NCBI GenBank assembly: GCA_010028495.1
Contig: RHCX01000005.1
Location: 1-37,390, forward strand
Reading direction: 5' to 3'
DNA from: Nitrososphaeria archaeon
GTDB taxonomy: Archaea > Thermoproteota > Nitrososphaeria > Nitrososphaerales > Nitrosopumilaceae
Length of the DNA stretch: 37,390 bases
The position numbers were made by a program, and so were the translations under genes. Position 1 is the stretch's first letter. Every line of letters starts with the position of its first letter. Shown in pieces: positions 1 through 7,965 of the stretch. The notes beneath the pieces are model-generated. The model searched no databases. It was given only the letters and a program-made list of their open reading frames with translations, and was not told where the DNA came from.

Positions 1-291
1 ATCAAACAGCACATTGAAGACCTAAAGACAATGTTTGTTTATGCGCCAGATACGCGAATCGAGGTACATCCAGTCAAAGTCGCATCCGGAGAATGGACCA
101 GTGTCATTGGTGTAATGGAAGGCACATTTACAGAGCCGATGCCAATGCCGGACGGCACTATGATTCCGCCAACAGGTAAGCCATTCAAGATAGTAATGTG
201 CACGGTAGGCCACTGGAAGGACGGAGTAATGGATGAAGAGTATCTGTTTTGGGACAATCTGACTTTTATGAAGCAGATTGGCCTGGCCTAG
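1..291 (+). CDS. SnoaL-like / ester cyclase family protein (5' end outside window)
   Basis: The reading frame is open from base 1, so the gene begins upstream of the window; an internal ATG at 31 is probably not the start. The visible part is the C-terminal half of a SnoaL-like (NTF2-fold) protein: alternating hydrophobic strands, a G-K-P-F-K strand and the closing W-D-N-L-T-F-M-K-Q-I-G-L segment, typical of the polyketide-cyclase/ester-cyclase branch. Such proteins are usually about 130-150 residues, so roughly a third is missing. Substrate cannot be told from this fragment. It ends about 65 bp before the sulfatase gene, which has its own TATA-like box, so the two are probably separate units. 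Confidence 0.65.
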   Translation: MKQHIEDLKTMFVYAPDTRIEVHPVKVASGEWTSVIGVMEGTFTEPMPMPDGTMIPPTGKPFKIVMCTVGHWKDGVMDEEYLFWDNLTFMKQIGLA

Positions 292-355
292 GATTCTGAT
301 TTAGATATATTTTGCTGATTGCGTAATTTTATATCATAATGTGTTCAGAGCGCAT

Positions 356-2440
356 ATGTTGAAGATAATATTTTCATTGCTCATAATTATTATTTTGCTA
401 TCAATGCCGGCTACAACACTTGCACAAATAGACAATACTCTGACATTTAGAGCAAAGGGAATAGTTACCGGAGAGCATTTCAATGGAGGCCGCCTATGGA
501 CATCGATTCAGGGGGATAAAGCTACGACCATTACACAGTGGAGCCTTGGAAGATCATTAATCCATTCTAATGTGATATCGTCGACTGAATGCGAGCCATC
601 CTTTGCAATATGCTTTGAGGCCACAATAACCGATGCAAAAAATACTGCAGCCGTAAAGACTGGGGACAAGTTCCTCATTGGAATCGATCCAGAAAACAAA
701 AAACAGACAATAATTGGCAAGGTTGGATTTTTGGAAAATACTACAGTTGTTTTGACACTGGATAAAATCTACACCAAGACCGTCCACAAAACATCTGTAG
801 TTGATAATAGACCAAACATTCTCGTAGCTGTTCTAGATGATACAGGATTTGCAGATTTGGCATTTACCGGAAGCGAGATTCCAACTCCAACACTTGATGC
901 CCTAAGAAACGAGGGAAAACTATTCACCAATTTTCACACTCTTCCCACATGCTCTCCAACGCGCTCTGTTCTGCTTAGTGGTGTTGACAACCATCTCAAC
1001 GGACTTGGTACGATGGTAGAAGGATTAACAGAAAACCAGAAAGGCAAGCCAGGCTATGAAGGATACCTGAACTACGATGTTGTGACAATACCGCAACTAC
1101 TCCAAGACAGCGGATATCACACATACATGACTGGTAAGTGGCATTTGTCATATGGAATGACTGATCCTGCCAAAAATTGGGAAGAACAGGTAAAATATGA
1201 TCCGCACTCTAGAGGATTTGAAGAAACACTCAGTGTTGAAATTCCAGGTAGTCACTTTACAAATCTAGGTCTTGCACCCACACACTTGCCAATCGCTACA
1301 AGAAACGGCGAGCAGGTAGATTATCCGCAAGGATACATCGATGATGTTTTTACTGATACCATGATACAATTTATTGACAAAAACAGGCAGGACCAAAAGC
1401 CGATGTTCATGTATTTGGCATTTTGGAACAATCACTGGCCAATCCAGGCTCCAACCGAATATATCAAAAAATATGAAGGAAAATACGATGCCGGCTGGGA
1501 CAAGATACGCGAGCAGCGATTTGAAAAACAAAAAGAACTAGGATTAATGCCAAACAACATGATTTTGTCGCCAAGAAATAATGCAGTTCCTGCTTGGGAC
1601 TCGCTAAATGCAACAGAGCAAAAACAGCAAGCAAAAAAAATGGAGATCTATGCCGCAATGCTTGACAGTCTAGACCACAACTTGGGACGAGTCGTTGACC
1701 ATCTAAAAGAGACCGGAGAGTATGACAATACCATTATTTTCGTTTTTGCAGACAATGGAGCTGAGGCAAGCGACCCGACCAAGGCTGCAGGCCATGGAGC
1801 AGACCCTCAAGAATACCATCATTGGGTAGATTCACATTTCAATAACACGTTTGCAAACTGGGGCAACGGAGATTCCATTTTAGGAATAGGCCCTGGCTGG
1901 GCACAGGTAGGAAATACTCCATTATTTAGAGAAAAAGGCCTAGAAACTGAGGGTGGAACACGCGTTCCGATGCTCATAAAGATGACCGGCAAAAGCCAAG
2001 AATCCTCATCAAGTGCATTTACTAGAGTGGCAGACGTTTCTGCCACAATTTTGGATTATGCTAATGTAGTGCATCCAGGAACCACTTACAAGGGCCAAAA
2101 GGTCCATTCAATGGAGGGAAAAACAATCAGGCCGATAATCGACGGCACTGTAGCGCAAATCTATGACGAAGACGAGGCAGTATCTGCAGAATTGTTTGGC
2201 AATTCCGCAGTATACAAGGGAGATTACAAGGCTTTGTTATTGGTTCCTCCGCTAGGGGACGGCAAGTGGAAGTTGTTTGATTTATCACATGATATTGGCG
2301 AGCAAAACGACCTGTCCTCAAAATATCCTGACAAGCTAGACGAGATGGTAAAAGACTATAATGATTATTCTAAACGAGTCGGTGTTGTTCCGCCGCTTGG
2401 TCTGGACCTCTCTGTATTTTCAGCTGGCGACACACAGTAA
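356..2440 (+). CDS. Exported sulfatase of the formylglycine (Cys) type
   Basis: A 694-residue sulfatase/alkaline-phosphatase-superfamily enzyme expected to hydrolyse sulfate esters outside the membrane. ATG 356 is preferred over GTG 341 because it gives a clean signal peptide (a basic residue, then a run of I/L, then an A-L-A type end) and lies 25 nt after TTTATATC (328-335). Residues about 25-145 form a beta-rich N-terminal domain; the catalytic domain begins at R-P-N-I-L-V-A-V-L-D-D with the first metal-binding aspartates. The nucleophile motif C-S-P-T-R is at Cys199, the family C-x-P-x-R signature that must be oxidised to formylglycine. Other active-site motifs are T-G-K-W-H and A-D-N-G-A-E. 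Its stop codon abuts the next ATG, so the two genes are one operon. Substrate unknown; no maturase gene is in the window. Confidence 0.9.
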   Translation: MLKIIFSLLIIIILLSMPATTLAQIDNTLTFRAKGIVTGEHFNGGRLWTSIQGDKATTITQWSLGRSLIHSNVISSTECEPSFAICFEATITDAKNTAAVKTGDKFLIGIDPENKKQTIIGKVGFLENTTVVLTLDKIYTKTVHKTSVVDNRPNILVAVLDDTGFADLAFTGSEIPTPTLDALRNEGKLFTNFHTLPTCSPTRSVLLSGVDNHLNGLGTMVEGLTENQKGKPGYEGYLNYDVVTIPQLLQDSGYHTYMTGKWHLSYGMTDPAKNWEEQVKYDPHSRGFEETLSVEIPGSHFTNLGLAPTHLPIATRNGEQVDYPQGYIDDVFTDTMIQFIDKNRQDQKPMFMYLAFWNNHWPIQAPTEYIKKYEGKYDAGWDKIREQRFEKQKELGLMPNNMILSPRNNAVPAWDSLNATEQKQQAKKMEIYAAMLDSLDHNLGRVVDHLKETGEYDNTIIFVFADNGAEASDPTKAAGHGADPQEYHHWVDSHFNNTFANWGNGDSILGIGPGWAQVGNTPLFREKGLETEGGTRVPMLIKMTGKSQESSSSAFTRVADVSATILDYANVVHPGTTYKGQKVHSMEGKTIRPIIDGTVAQIYDEDEAVSAELFGNSAVYKGDYKALLLVPPLGDGKWKLFDLSHDIGEQNDLSSKYPDKLDEMVKDYNDYSKRVGVVPPLGLDLSVFSAGDTQ

Positions 2441-5400
2441 ATGAACATTACAAAAATTGTACTAATTGGTCTGATTGGAATTTTTGTTTCATCTGGCTTT
2501 GCATCTGCCGAGCAGCCACCGCTTTCTGCAATTATTGTCCAGTCTGATCCATATTATTTTTCCGAGGGCGACTTGGGCCTCAAGCTGCTAAAATTCCTAG
2601 ATGTTCCCCTGACGCCGTATTTAGTTCCAGGTAAGACCACTCAAAACTCTACCCTGCCAGAGATCTCTTCTGCATATAATGAATACATGAAAAACTCTGC
2701 TTCCAAATCCATTGTAAATGACACCAACAGAGCAACTGTGTTTTCAGTGGAATTTTCAAATGGAGAGATCAATGTCCCATACAAGATAGACACTTTTCAG
2801 AAATTCACCCCAATTGACAAAAGCACTCGCAATTCTCCGTATTACTACCAGTCGGTAAAATACGGATTGGAATTGGAATCACTCCCAAGCAAGGACAAGG
2901 CACAATTCTATAATGATCTAGTGATTCCTTCTATCAATTCACAGAAAAAACCAGAGCCATTTGACGTTATAGTATCAATAATTACAGGTGATGGTACCAC
3001 CATACAACAATGGAAGTATCAAAGATGTACCGTTATAGCATACACTCCTTATCTTGATGAAAACCTGGTTCAGCTCAAATTTGTGGGCGAGCTAACATCA
3101 GAGATCAGGGACAAGACTGCACTGGATTGTGACGGATTTTCCCAGGATTTTGCCAAGACGGAGCCCTACAAAAAGGCAAAAACAGTTTTGGCCCCAGCCA
3201 TACCTGAAAAATCAGACAGGGCAGATAGAACAATTGTCCAGTTTTACGATGGCGAGATAAAATCCACAAACACGTTTTATTCATTTTCCAAGTTCATACC
3301 ACTTGCAAAAGACACCGATGCGGAGATACCAATCGCAATTCCTGGAAACATAGTTGGTGAAAAGCCAGCCTTTATGCTAGAATCACTTCCAAGCAAGGAC
3401 AAGGAAAAATACTATGAATTTATCGGTAGATACATCAATGCGGGTGCAGCTCCCCAACCATTTGACGCCACAATACACATCATTTCAGGAGATGGGAAGA
3501 TACTCCAAAGCTGGGATTATTCTGCATGTAATGCAAACAATTACGCAACATTTTTCACTGATAATCTGATTTTATACAAATTCAGACAAGGGGTAAGTGC
3601 CGAGATACGAGAAAAAACATTCTTTGAATGCCAAGGATTGCAGGTAAACTCATCACCCAAGCAAAAAATAGACACTACTCAAACATTTGCCGCAAATAAT
3701 TCAGATGTTGCGCAGATATTTAGAGTTCATTTCCAGGGAGCAGAAATCTCGCCGGAAAAAACAGTCATGTCATTTACCAAGTTTGCTCCAATATCAAATG
3801 AAGAGTTGCAGTTTTTGGTCTCTGGTGCGCCATTTGGAAAAGAACCAAAATTCTACTTGGAGTCTTTGCCAAGCAAGGACAATGCATGGTATTACAATTT
3901 GATGAGTAAATACATCAATGCGGGACAAATTCCAAACCCATTTGATGTTATAGTGGACGTACTTGTAGGAGACGGCACTCAGATTCAGAGCTGGAAGTAC
4001 ACCGACTGCCAAGTTTTGGAATACAAGACGTATCTTGAGGACAGCTTGCTGATAAAGAAATTCACAAACAAGTTTGAAAAAGAGTTCCGTGATAGGACGA
4101 TATTCCAGTGCGTAGGACTAGAATTTGACAGTGCGCCAAAGCAACCAAAAGACATTCCCCAAAAAACACTAGACCATGTAGATTTCATCCCATCTGAAGA
4201 ATCAAGAATAACAAGGATGATCACTACACTATCAGACGGTGAGCTCAAAGAGCCCATAGTCATCAACACAATAGGCAAGTTTACGCCTAAAATCGAGCAA
4301 AGACACCAAACACAAGCACATCTTGTAAAGCTAAGCGTGGCAATCATACCAAATGAAACGCCAAGTAGTGGATCTGCGACGACATATGACAAACCCGAAA
4401 CATGTGGACCTGGAGAAAGCCCACCTGGATGCACCCCATGTCCACCAAACAACCCACATTGCTCAGATGATGGAGATGATGAAGACGACGAAGATGGTGA
4501 AGAGGGTGGAGGCAATGGTGGAGATGATGAAGGTGGAGAAGATATCCCAGAACCACCAGAGGTGCCAGGTATTACAAGCCCACCATTTACAGTTCTAGTC
4601 ACGATGCCGCATTTGTCAGTCATCCAGAAAAACGACTATGTCAAATCTACTGAATTTACCATAAAGTCCCTTCCAAGCAAGGACAAGCTGCCATACTACG
4701 ATATTGTAAGCAAATACATCAACGCCGGCAAAAAACCAGAACCAATTGATGTTGCATTTGATTATTTGAGTGCAGATAACACCATAATTCAATCATGGAA
4801 ATATCATGGATGTGAAATTACTGATTTCAAAATAAAGCGTGATGATGTATTGTTGTATTTCTCACTTAGCGGCACTCCCGGGGTTGCAGATATTGTGGAT
4901 TTGTCTAGCTTCAAGTGCACTGGATTTACAGTCGACTTTGATCAGAAAAAATCAAGCACCAATTCAGAATATGCCGTTCCATCTATGTATGACCGAGCAA
5001 TGATGAACTTGGCACATTGGAGCGGTGGTGAGCTTCAAAACGAGATGACTACTGCTTTGATACAAGAATTCAACACTTTGGATAGCTCCGATGTTGCCTT
5101 TGGTGGACTGCCAAACATACATCATAAAGACATGTACCAGTTTGTTAGCAGATACGTCAATCCTGGAAAAACCCCAGAGCCAATTGACATGCGATTTGAC
5201 ACCGTAACCGGAGACGGTAGTGTTCTGTATTCTACTAAATATCACGACTGTACTGTCAAGGATTCTTCCACATATCTTAGTGATAACATGGCATCAATCA
5301 AGTATGTTCCAGGCCTGAAATCCGAGATTCGAGGTCAGGCAGTGTCTGATTGTGTTGGTACTAGTTTCACCCCATCCCCACAAAATAACCCCAATTTTGA

Positions 5401-6067
5401 GCACGGTAGCCTGAGAAAAATCACGACAAACACTCAGAGAGCAATAGGTGTTCCTTCAGAGGAAGTAACTTGTAAGGACGGACACGAGCTGATGATCAGG
5501 CCTCCAAGCAATGTCCCAGTATGTGTAAAAGATGATCATATTGAAAAATTCGAGGCCCGCGGATGGAAACAGCCAACAACAAAGGAAAAGAAAAACCTAG
5601 TTGATGTGTTGAGACCTATTCTTCCAACAGATAACGAAAGAGCCATATCGTTTACAGTTAGTTTTGAAGGAACTGATATCTCTCCATCAAAGACCAGTAA
5701 TGGATTCTCCAAGTTCTTTCCTACAGAAAATGCAAACGCTGTAATTCCAAGACCAAGAAATTCCCTAGACACATCAAGTAAGGCATTCTACTTGGAATCA
5801 TTGCCAAACAAGGATAATTCGTGGTATTATGAACTAGCAAGTAGGTACACAAATGCGGGTGATAAACCAGAACCATTTAATGTCACAGTTGAGATCAAAG
5901 ACGGTTCTGGAGATGCGCTGCAAACTTGGAAATACAGAGAATGTGAAATCTCTGACTATACAACGCATTATGATGAGAATCTAATGACGTATAAATTCCA
6001 TGGAAAGTGGCAGGCAGAGATCAAAGACAAGTCTTTGTTTAGCTGTGCAGGATTGAAAATTGAATGA
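2441..6067 (+). CDS. Large exported protein with six cysteine-pair repeats
   Basis: 1208 residues with an N-terminal signal peptide (cut near A-S-A-E-Q) and no C-terminal membrane segment. I do not recognise a named family. Six related repeats are visible, each centred on S-L-P-S-K-D-K or a variant, at residues about 148, 316, 476, 744, 890 and 1121. After the core each unit has Y-Y, Y-I-N-A-G-x-x-P-E-P-F-D-V, G-D-G-x-x-x-Q-S-W-K-Y-x-x-C and, 40-50 residues later, E-I-R-D-K-T-x-F-x-C-x-G. Two cysteines per unit suggest one disulfide each. Repeat 4 holds an insert (residues about 654-710) rich in Asp, Glu, Gly and Pro with four extra cysteines. Between repeats 5 and 6 (1011-1042) lies a C-K-D-G-H-E-L ... 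C-V-K ... R-G-W module. Translationally adjacent to the sulfatase; likely a cell-surface protein. Confidence 0.85.
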   Translation: MNITKIVLIGLIGIFVSSGFASAEQPPLSAIIVQSDPYYFSEGDLGLKLLKFLDVPLTPYLVPGKTTQNSTLPEISSAYNEYMKNSASKSIVNDTNRATVFSVEFSNGEINVPYKIDTFQKFTPIDKSTRNSPYYYQSVKYGLELESLPSKDKAQFYNDLVIPSINSQKKPEPFDVIVSIITGDGTTIQQWKYQRCTVIAYTPYLDENLVQLKFVGELTSEIRDKTALDCDGFSQDFAKTEPYKKAKTVLAPAIPEKSDRADRTIVQFYDGEIKSTNTFYSFSKFIPLAKDTDAEIPIAIPGNIVGEKPAFMLESLPSKDKEKYYEFIGRYINAGAAPQPFDATIHIISGDGKILQSWDYSACNANNYATFFTDNLILYKFRQGVSAEIREKTFFECQGLQVNSSPKQKIDTTQTFAANNSDVAQIFRVHFQGAEISPEKTVMSFTKFAPISNEELQFLVSGAPFGKEPKFYLESLPSKDNAWYYNLMSKYINAGQIPNPFDVIVDVLVGDGTQIQSWKYTDCQVLEYKTYLEDSLLIKKFTNKFEKEFRDRTIFQCVGLEFDSAPKQPKDIPQKTLDHVDFIPSEESRITRMITTLSDGELKEPIVINTIGKFTPKIEQRHQTQAHLVKLSVAIIPNETPSSGSATTYDKPETCGPGESPPGCTPCPPNNPHCSDDGDDEDDEDGEEGGGNGGDDEGGEDIPEPPEVPGITSPPFTVLVTMPHLSVIQKNDYVKSTEFTIKSLPSKDKLPYYDIVSKYINAGKKPEPIDVAFDYLSADNTIIQSWKYHGCEITDFKIKRDDVLLYFSLSGTPGVADIVDLSSFKCTGFTVDFDQKKSSTNSEYAVPSMYDRAMMNLAHWSGGELQNEMTTALIQEFNTLDSSDVAFGGLPNIHHKDMYQFVSRYVNPGKTPEPIDMRFDTVTGDGSVLYSTKYHDCTVKDSSTYLSDNMASIKYVPGLKSEIRGQAVSDCVGTSFTPSPQNNPNFEHGSLRKITTNTQRAIGVPSEEVTCKDGHELMIRPPSNVPVCVKDDHIEKFEARGWKQPTTKEKKNLVDVLRPILPTDNERAISFTVSFEGTDISPSKTSNGFSKFFPTENANAVIPRPRNSLDTSSKAFYLESLPNKDNSWYYELASRYTNAGDKPEPFNVTVEIKDGSGDALQTWKYRECEISDYTTHYDENLMTYKFHGKWQAEIKDKSLFSCAGLKIE

Positions 6068-6165
6068 TTCAATTATGTAGCAGATCAGATACATGAAGAT
6101 GTAAGATGAGAATTTCTCGATAAATTGGAAGAATTCTTAATTAATTAGAACAAATCGGTCATACC

Positions 6166-6633
6166 ATGGTAAATCCCCCACAAGGAAGACCTACTGCGAC
6201 AATAGCACTAACTGTGAAAAATTGCGTCGACGCGATTGCTTTTTACAAAAAGGTATTCGATGCGCAGGAACTGCATAGAATGGTAGGGCCTGACGGCAAA
6301 TCCACAATCCATGCTGAAATCAAAATAGGCGATTCCGTGATTATGCTAGGCGACGAATCACCCCAGATGGGAATGATGTCACCGCAATCACTTGGCGGCT
6401 CTGGAAGTGGAGTCTATCTGTATGTCAAAGACGCGGATGAGACACTTGCAAAAGCAGCTTCAAACGGAGCAAAAATAACAATGCCGGCATTTGATGGATT
6501 TTGGGGAGACAGAATGGGCGCAATAACTGATCCGTTTGGCCATAAATGGAGTATTGCAACTCATATCAAGGACATGACCCCAGAAGAGATCGCCAAAGCA
6601 GGCCAAGAATTTATGAAATCAATGTGCAAATAA
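6166..6633 (+). CDS. VOC family protein, PhnB-like
   Basis: 155 residues, matching the single-chain vicinal-oxygen-chelate (glyoxalase/bleomycin-resistance) proteins of the PhnB type: an opening T-A-T-I-A-L-T-V-K-N strand, A-I-A-F-Y-K-K-V-F-D-A, a central V-Y-L-Y-V-K-D-A-D-E strand, and the family ending W-G-D-R-M-G-A-I-T-D-P-F-G-H-K-W-S-I-A-T-H. The C-terminal tail (D-M-T-P-E-E-I) is also common in PhnB-like proteins. Function in this branch is usually unknown; metal binding or small-molecule binding is plausible. ATG 6166 lies about 24 nt after a TTAATTAATT box, so the gene is probably monocistronic and leaderless. A hairpin spans its stop codon. Confidence 0.85.
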   Translation: MVNPPQGRPTATIALTVKNCVDAIAFYKKVFDAQELHRMVGPDGKSTIHAEIKIGDSVIMLGDESPQMGMMSPQSLGGSGSGVYLYVKDADETLAKAASNGAKITMPAFDGFWGDRMGAITDPFGHKWSIATHIKDMTPEEIAKAGQEFMKSMCK

Positions 6634-6656
6634 TTTTTGCACGTTAGAAATTTTTT
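6624..6656 (+). terminator. Hairpin plus T-run at the end of the VOC gene
   Basis: GTGCAAA (6624-6630) and TTTGCAC (6636-6642) form a 7-bp stem with a 5-nt loop that contains the TAA stop. A run of six T follows at 6651-6656. T-runs are the usual archaeal termination signal; the hairpin may only add stability. Confidence 0.45.
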
Positions 6657-6765
6657 CCAAAATTTTGCACTAAAACCATGATCGGGTGTAATTTATCAAA
6701 ACGATGGAAATCGAAAAAGTAAGTAATGTTTTAATACATGGCAATGTCCTTTTCAGAAAGTTAAC

Positions 6766-7014
6766 TTGGCAAAAAAAGAAGTCAAAAAACCAGCTAAAGA
6801 AGCAAAACCTGCAAAAGTAGAGAAAAAGCCAGCTAAAAAGGCAATACCTGCAAAAGTAGAGAAAAAGCCAGCTAAAAAGGCAAAAAAACCCTCTGTGTTT
6901 GCTGATGATGGCTTGGTCATAATAGACGAGGCGATTCAAGAGGACAAGGAAGCCGAAATGGAAGCAAGAAAGGCATATCTTGAAGAAGCTCGATCGCAAG
7001 AAGTCGAAGACTAA
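6766..7014 (+). CDS. Small Lys/Ala/Pro-rich protein with acidic C-terminus
   Basis: 82 residues. Residues 1-45 are almost only K, A, P, E and V, in P-A-K-V-E-K-K-P-A-K-K-A units that resemble the tails of histone H1 and bacterial HC1-like proteins. Residues about 46-82 are acidic and predicted helical. The TTG start at 6766 follows a TTTTAATAC box at about 6729-6737. The basic tail suggests nucleic-acid or ribosome contact, and the acidic part a partner-binding or self-masking segment, but this is inference. The tail is encoded by an internal 39-bp tandem repeat, so its length may vary between strains. No known family recognised. Confidence 0.6.
   Translation: MAKKEVKKPAKEAKPAKVEKKPAKKAIPAKVEKKPAKKAKKPSVFADDGLVIIDEAIQEDKEAEMEARKAYLEEARSQEVED
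6808..6885 (+). repeat. 39-bp tandem duplication inside the Lys/Ala/Pro-rich gene
   Basis: Bases 6808-6846 and 6847-6885 are two copies of a 39-bp (13-codon) unit that begins CCTGCAAAAGTAGAG and differs at a single base near its end. The near identity at synonymous sites points to a recent duplication. Confidence 0.9.
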
Positions 7015-7046
7015 AACTTTATTCGCAATTACACCATACAAGTATA

Positions 7047-7286
7047 GTGCGAGCAGTCTGTCTCATTACAATCAAACCCGGCAAGACCGACAAGGTTTTG
7101 GAGTCATTGCACAAAAAACGCAAGATTCCAAAGGAAATTTTACCGGTAACCGGAAGGGCAGATGTCTGTGTGTTATTACAGGGAACCATAGATGAAATCA
7201 ACAATATGGTTATTGATTTTAAGAAAATCAAGGAAATTGTCACTACAGAAACCCTAATCGAAGTGGAGGTAAACATGGGATGGTAA
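7047..7286 (+). CDS. Stand-alone Lrp/AsnC ligand-binding (RAM) domain protein, first of two
   Basis: 79 residues matching only the C-terminal RAM (ACT-like) domain of Lrp/AsnC regulators: a first strand A-V-C-L-I-T-I-K-P-G, then a helix, then V-T-G-R-A-D-V-C-V-L-L-Q-G and T-T-E-T-L-I-E-V-E-V. There is no helix-turn-helix. Such proteins form oligomers that bind small molecules, often amino acids, and can modify full-length Lrp proteins. The GTG start at 7047 lies about 27 nt after an ACTTTATTC box. It overlaps the next gene by 7 bp, implying coupled translation and possibly a hetero-oligomer. Confidence 0.85.
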   Translation: MRAVCLITIKPGKTDKVLESLHKKRKIPKEILPVTGRADVCVLLQGTIDEINNMVIDFKKIKEIVTTETLIEVEVNMGW

Positions 7287-7498
7287 AGGCAGTGATACTG
7301 GTAAAGTCGCCAAAAAAGCTAATTGCTGCCAAGCTGGCAAAGATGCAGTACGTGTACAATTCGTTTCCAGTATCCGGTCAGTTTGATGCCGTAGCCTTTG
7401 TCAAAGTCGATGATTTGTCGCAAATTCGCGAAGTCACCACCAAAATCCAGATGATCCCAGGGGTTGAGCGAACCGAAACAATGATGGAAATACAATAA
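7280..7498 (+). CDS. Stand-alone Lrp/AsnC ligand-binding (RAM) domain protein, second of two
   Basis: 72 residues with the same RAM fold as the preceding gene: K-A-V-I-L-V-K-S, P-V-S-G-Q-F-D-A-V-A-F-V-K-V and a closing R-T-E-T-M-M-E-I strand. No DNA-binding part is present. ATG 7280 lies inside the end of the upstream gene (7-bp overlap), so it is almost certainly translated with it. The two differ clearly in sequence, which argues against a very recent duplication. Ligand unknown. Confidence 0.85.
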   Translation: MVKAVILVKSPKKLIAAKLAKMQYVYNSFPVSGQFDAVAFVKVDDLSQIREVTTKIQMIPGVERTETMMEIQ

Positions 7499-7551
7499 CG
7501 GGGTTTGGATTCTACAACAAAGCATAAAACATCGTATTGTATAGTCTTCCT

Positions 7552-7965
7552 GTGAATATCAAGCGTGTAGGAAACGTTATTCTGGCAGTCAAGGATTTAG
7601 ACAAATCCCTGGCATTTTATCATGAACTGCTTGGTCTGCCAATCAAGAACCAAAGACGTACATGGATTGACCTTGGCCAAACAGGCGCCTTGCTCAGTCT
7701 TCATCCAACATCAATTACTGCAGATCATTCTGCAAGCAACCTTGAAGGCGGCATAGTAGTTGGATTCCTAGTTGGAGACCTAAAATCAGCCTTGGATGAG
7801 CTCAGATCTAAAAACGTCAAAGTTCATCGTGACGTAATGGATAGAGATGCAGGCAAAAATGCCATTGTTTTGGACCCAGACGGATACATGATTTCTCTGT
7901 TTGAGCCAAAATTCGAAGACCCTGACAAGCAATCAAAAGGCTATCACGGATTCGCTCCGGCCTAA
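7552..7965 (+). CDS. VOC family (glyoxalase-like) protein
   Basis: 137 residues in the vicinal-oxygen-chelate fold: V-G-N-V-I-L-A-V-K-D-L-D-K-S-L-A-F-Y-H-E-L-L-G-L-P, a central G-F-L-V-G-D-L-K strand-helix unit, and D-P-D-G-Y-M-I-S-L-F-E-P near the end with the usual terminal glutamate ligand. The partner substrate is not evident; lactoylglutathione-lyase-like, dioxygenase-like and binding proteins share this pattern. GTG 7552 is chosen over the in-frame TTG 7537 because CATAAAAC (7523-7530) lies about 26 nt before it. Its stop codon interlocks with that of the convergent gene (CTAA, 7962-7965). Confidence 0.8.
   Translation: MNIKRVGNVILAVKDLDKSLAFYHELLGLPIKNQRRTWIDLGQTGALLSLHPTSITADHSASNLEGGIVVGFLVGDLKSALDELRSKNVKVHRDVMDRDAGKNAIVLDPDGYMISLFEPKFEDPDKQSKGYHGFAPA

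Noticed and set aside
3985-4623. 212-codon minus-strand frame inside the repeat protein gene
   Set aside because: Its Ser/Pro runs are the reverse image of the acidic Asp/Glu/Gly codons on the plus strand; there is no family signature and the plus-strand repeats are clear.
2882-5815. Recurring CCAAGCAAGGACAA-type DNA motif, considered as a dispersed repeat or CRISPR-like array
   Set aside because: The copies are the S-L-P-S-K-D-K codons of protein repeats at irregular 440-800-bp spacing; there are no spacers.
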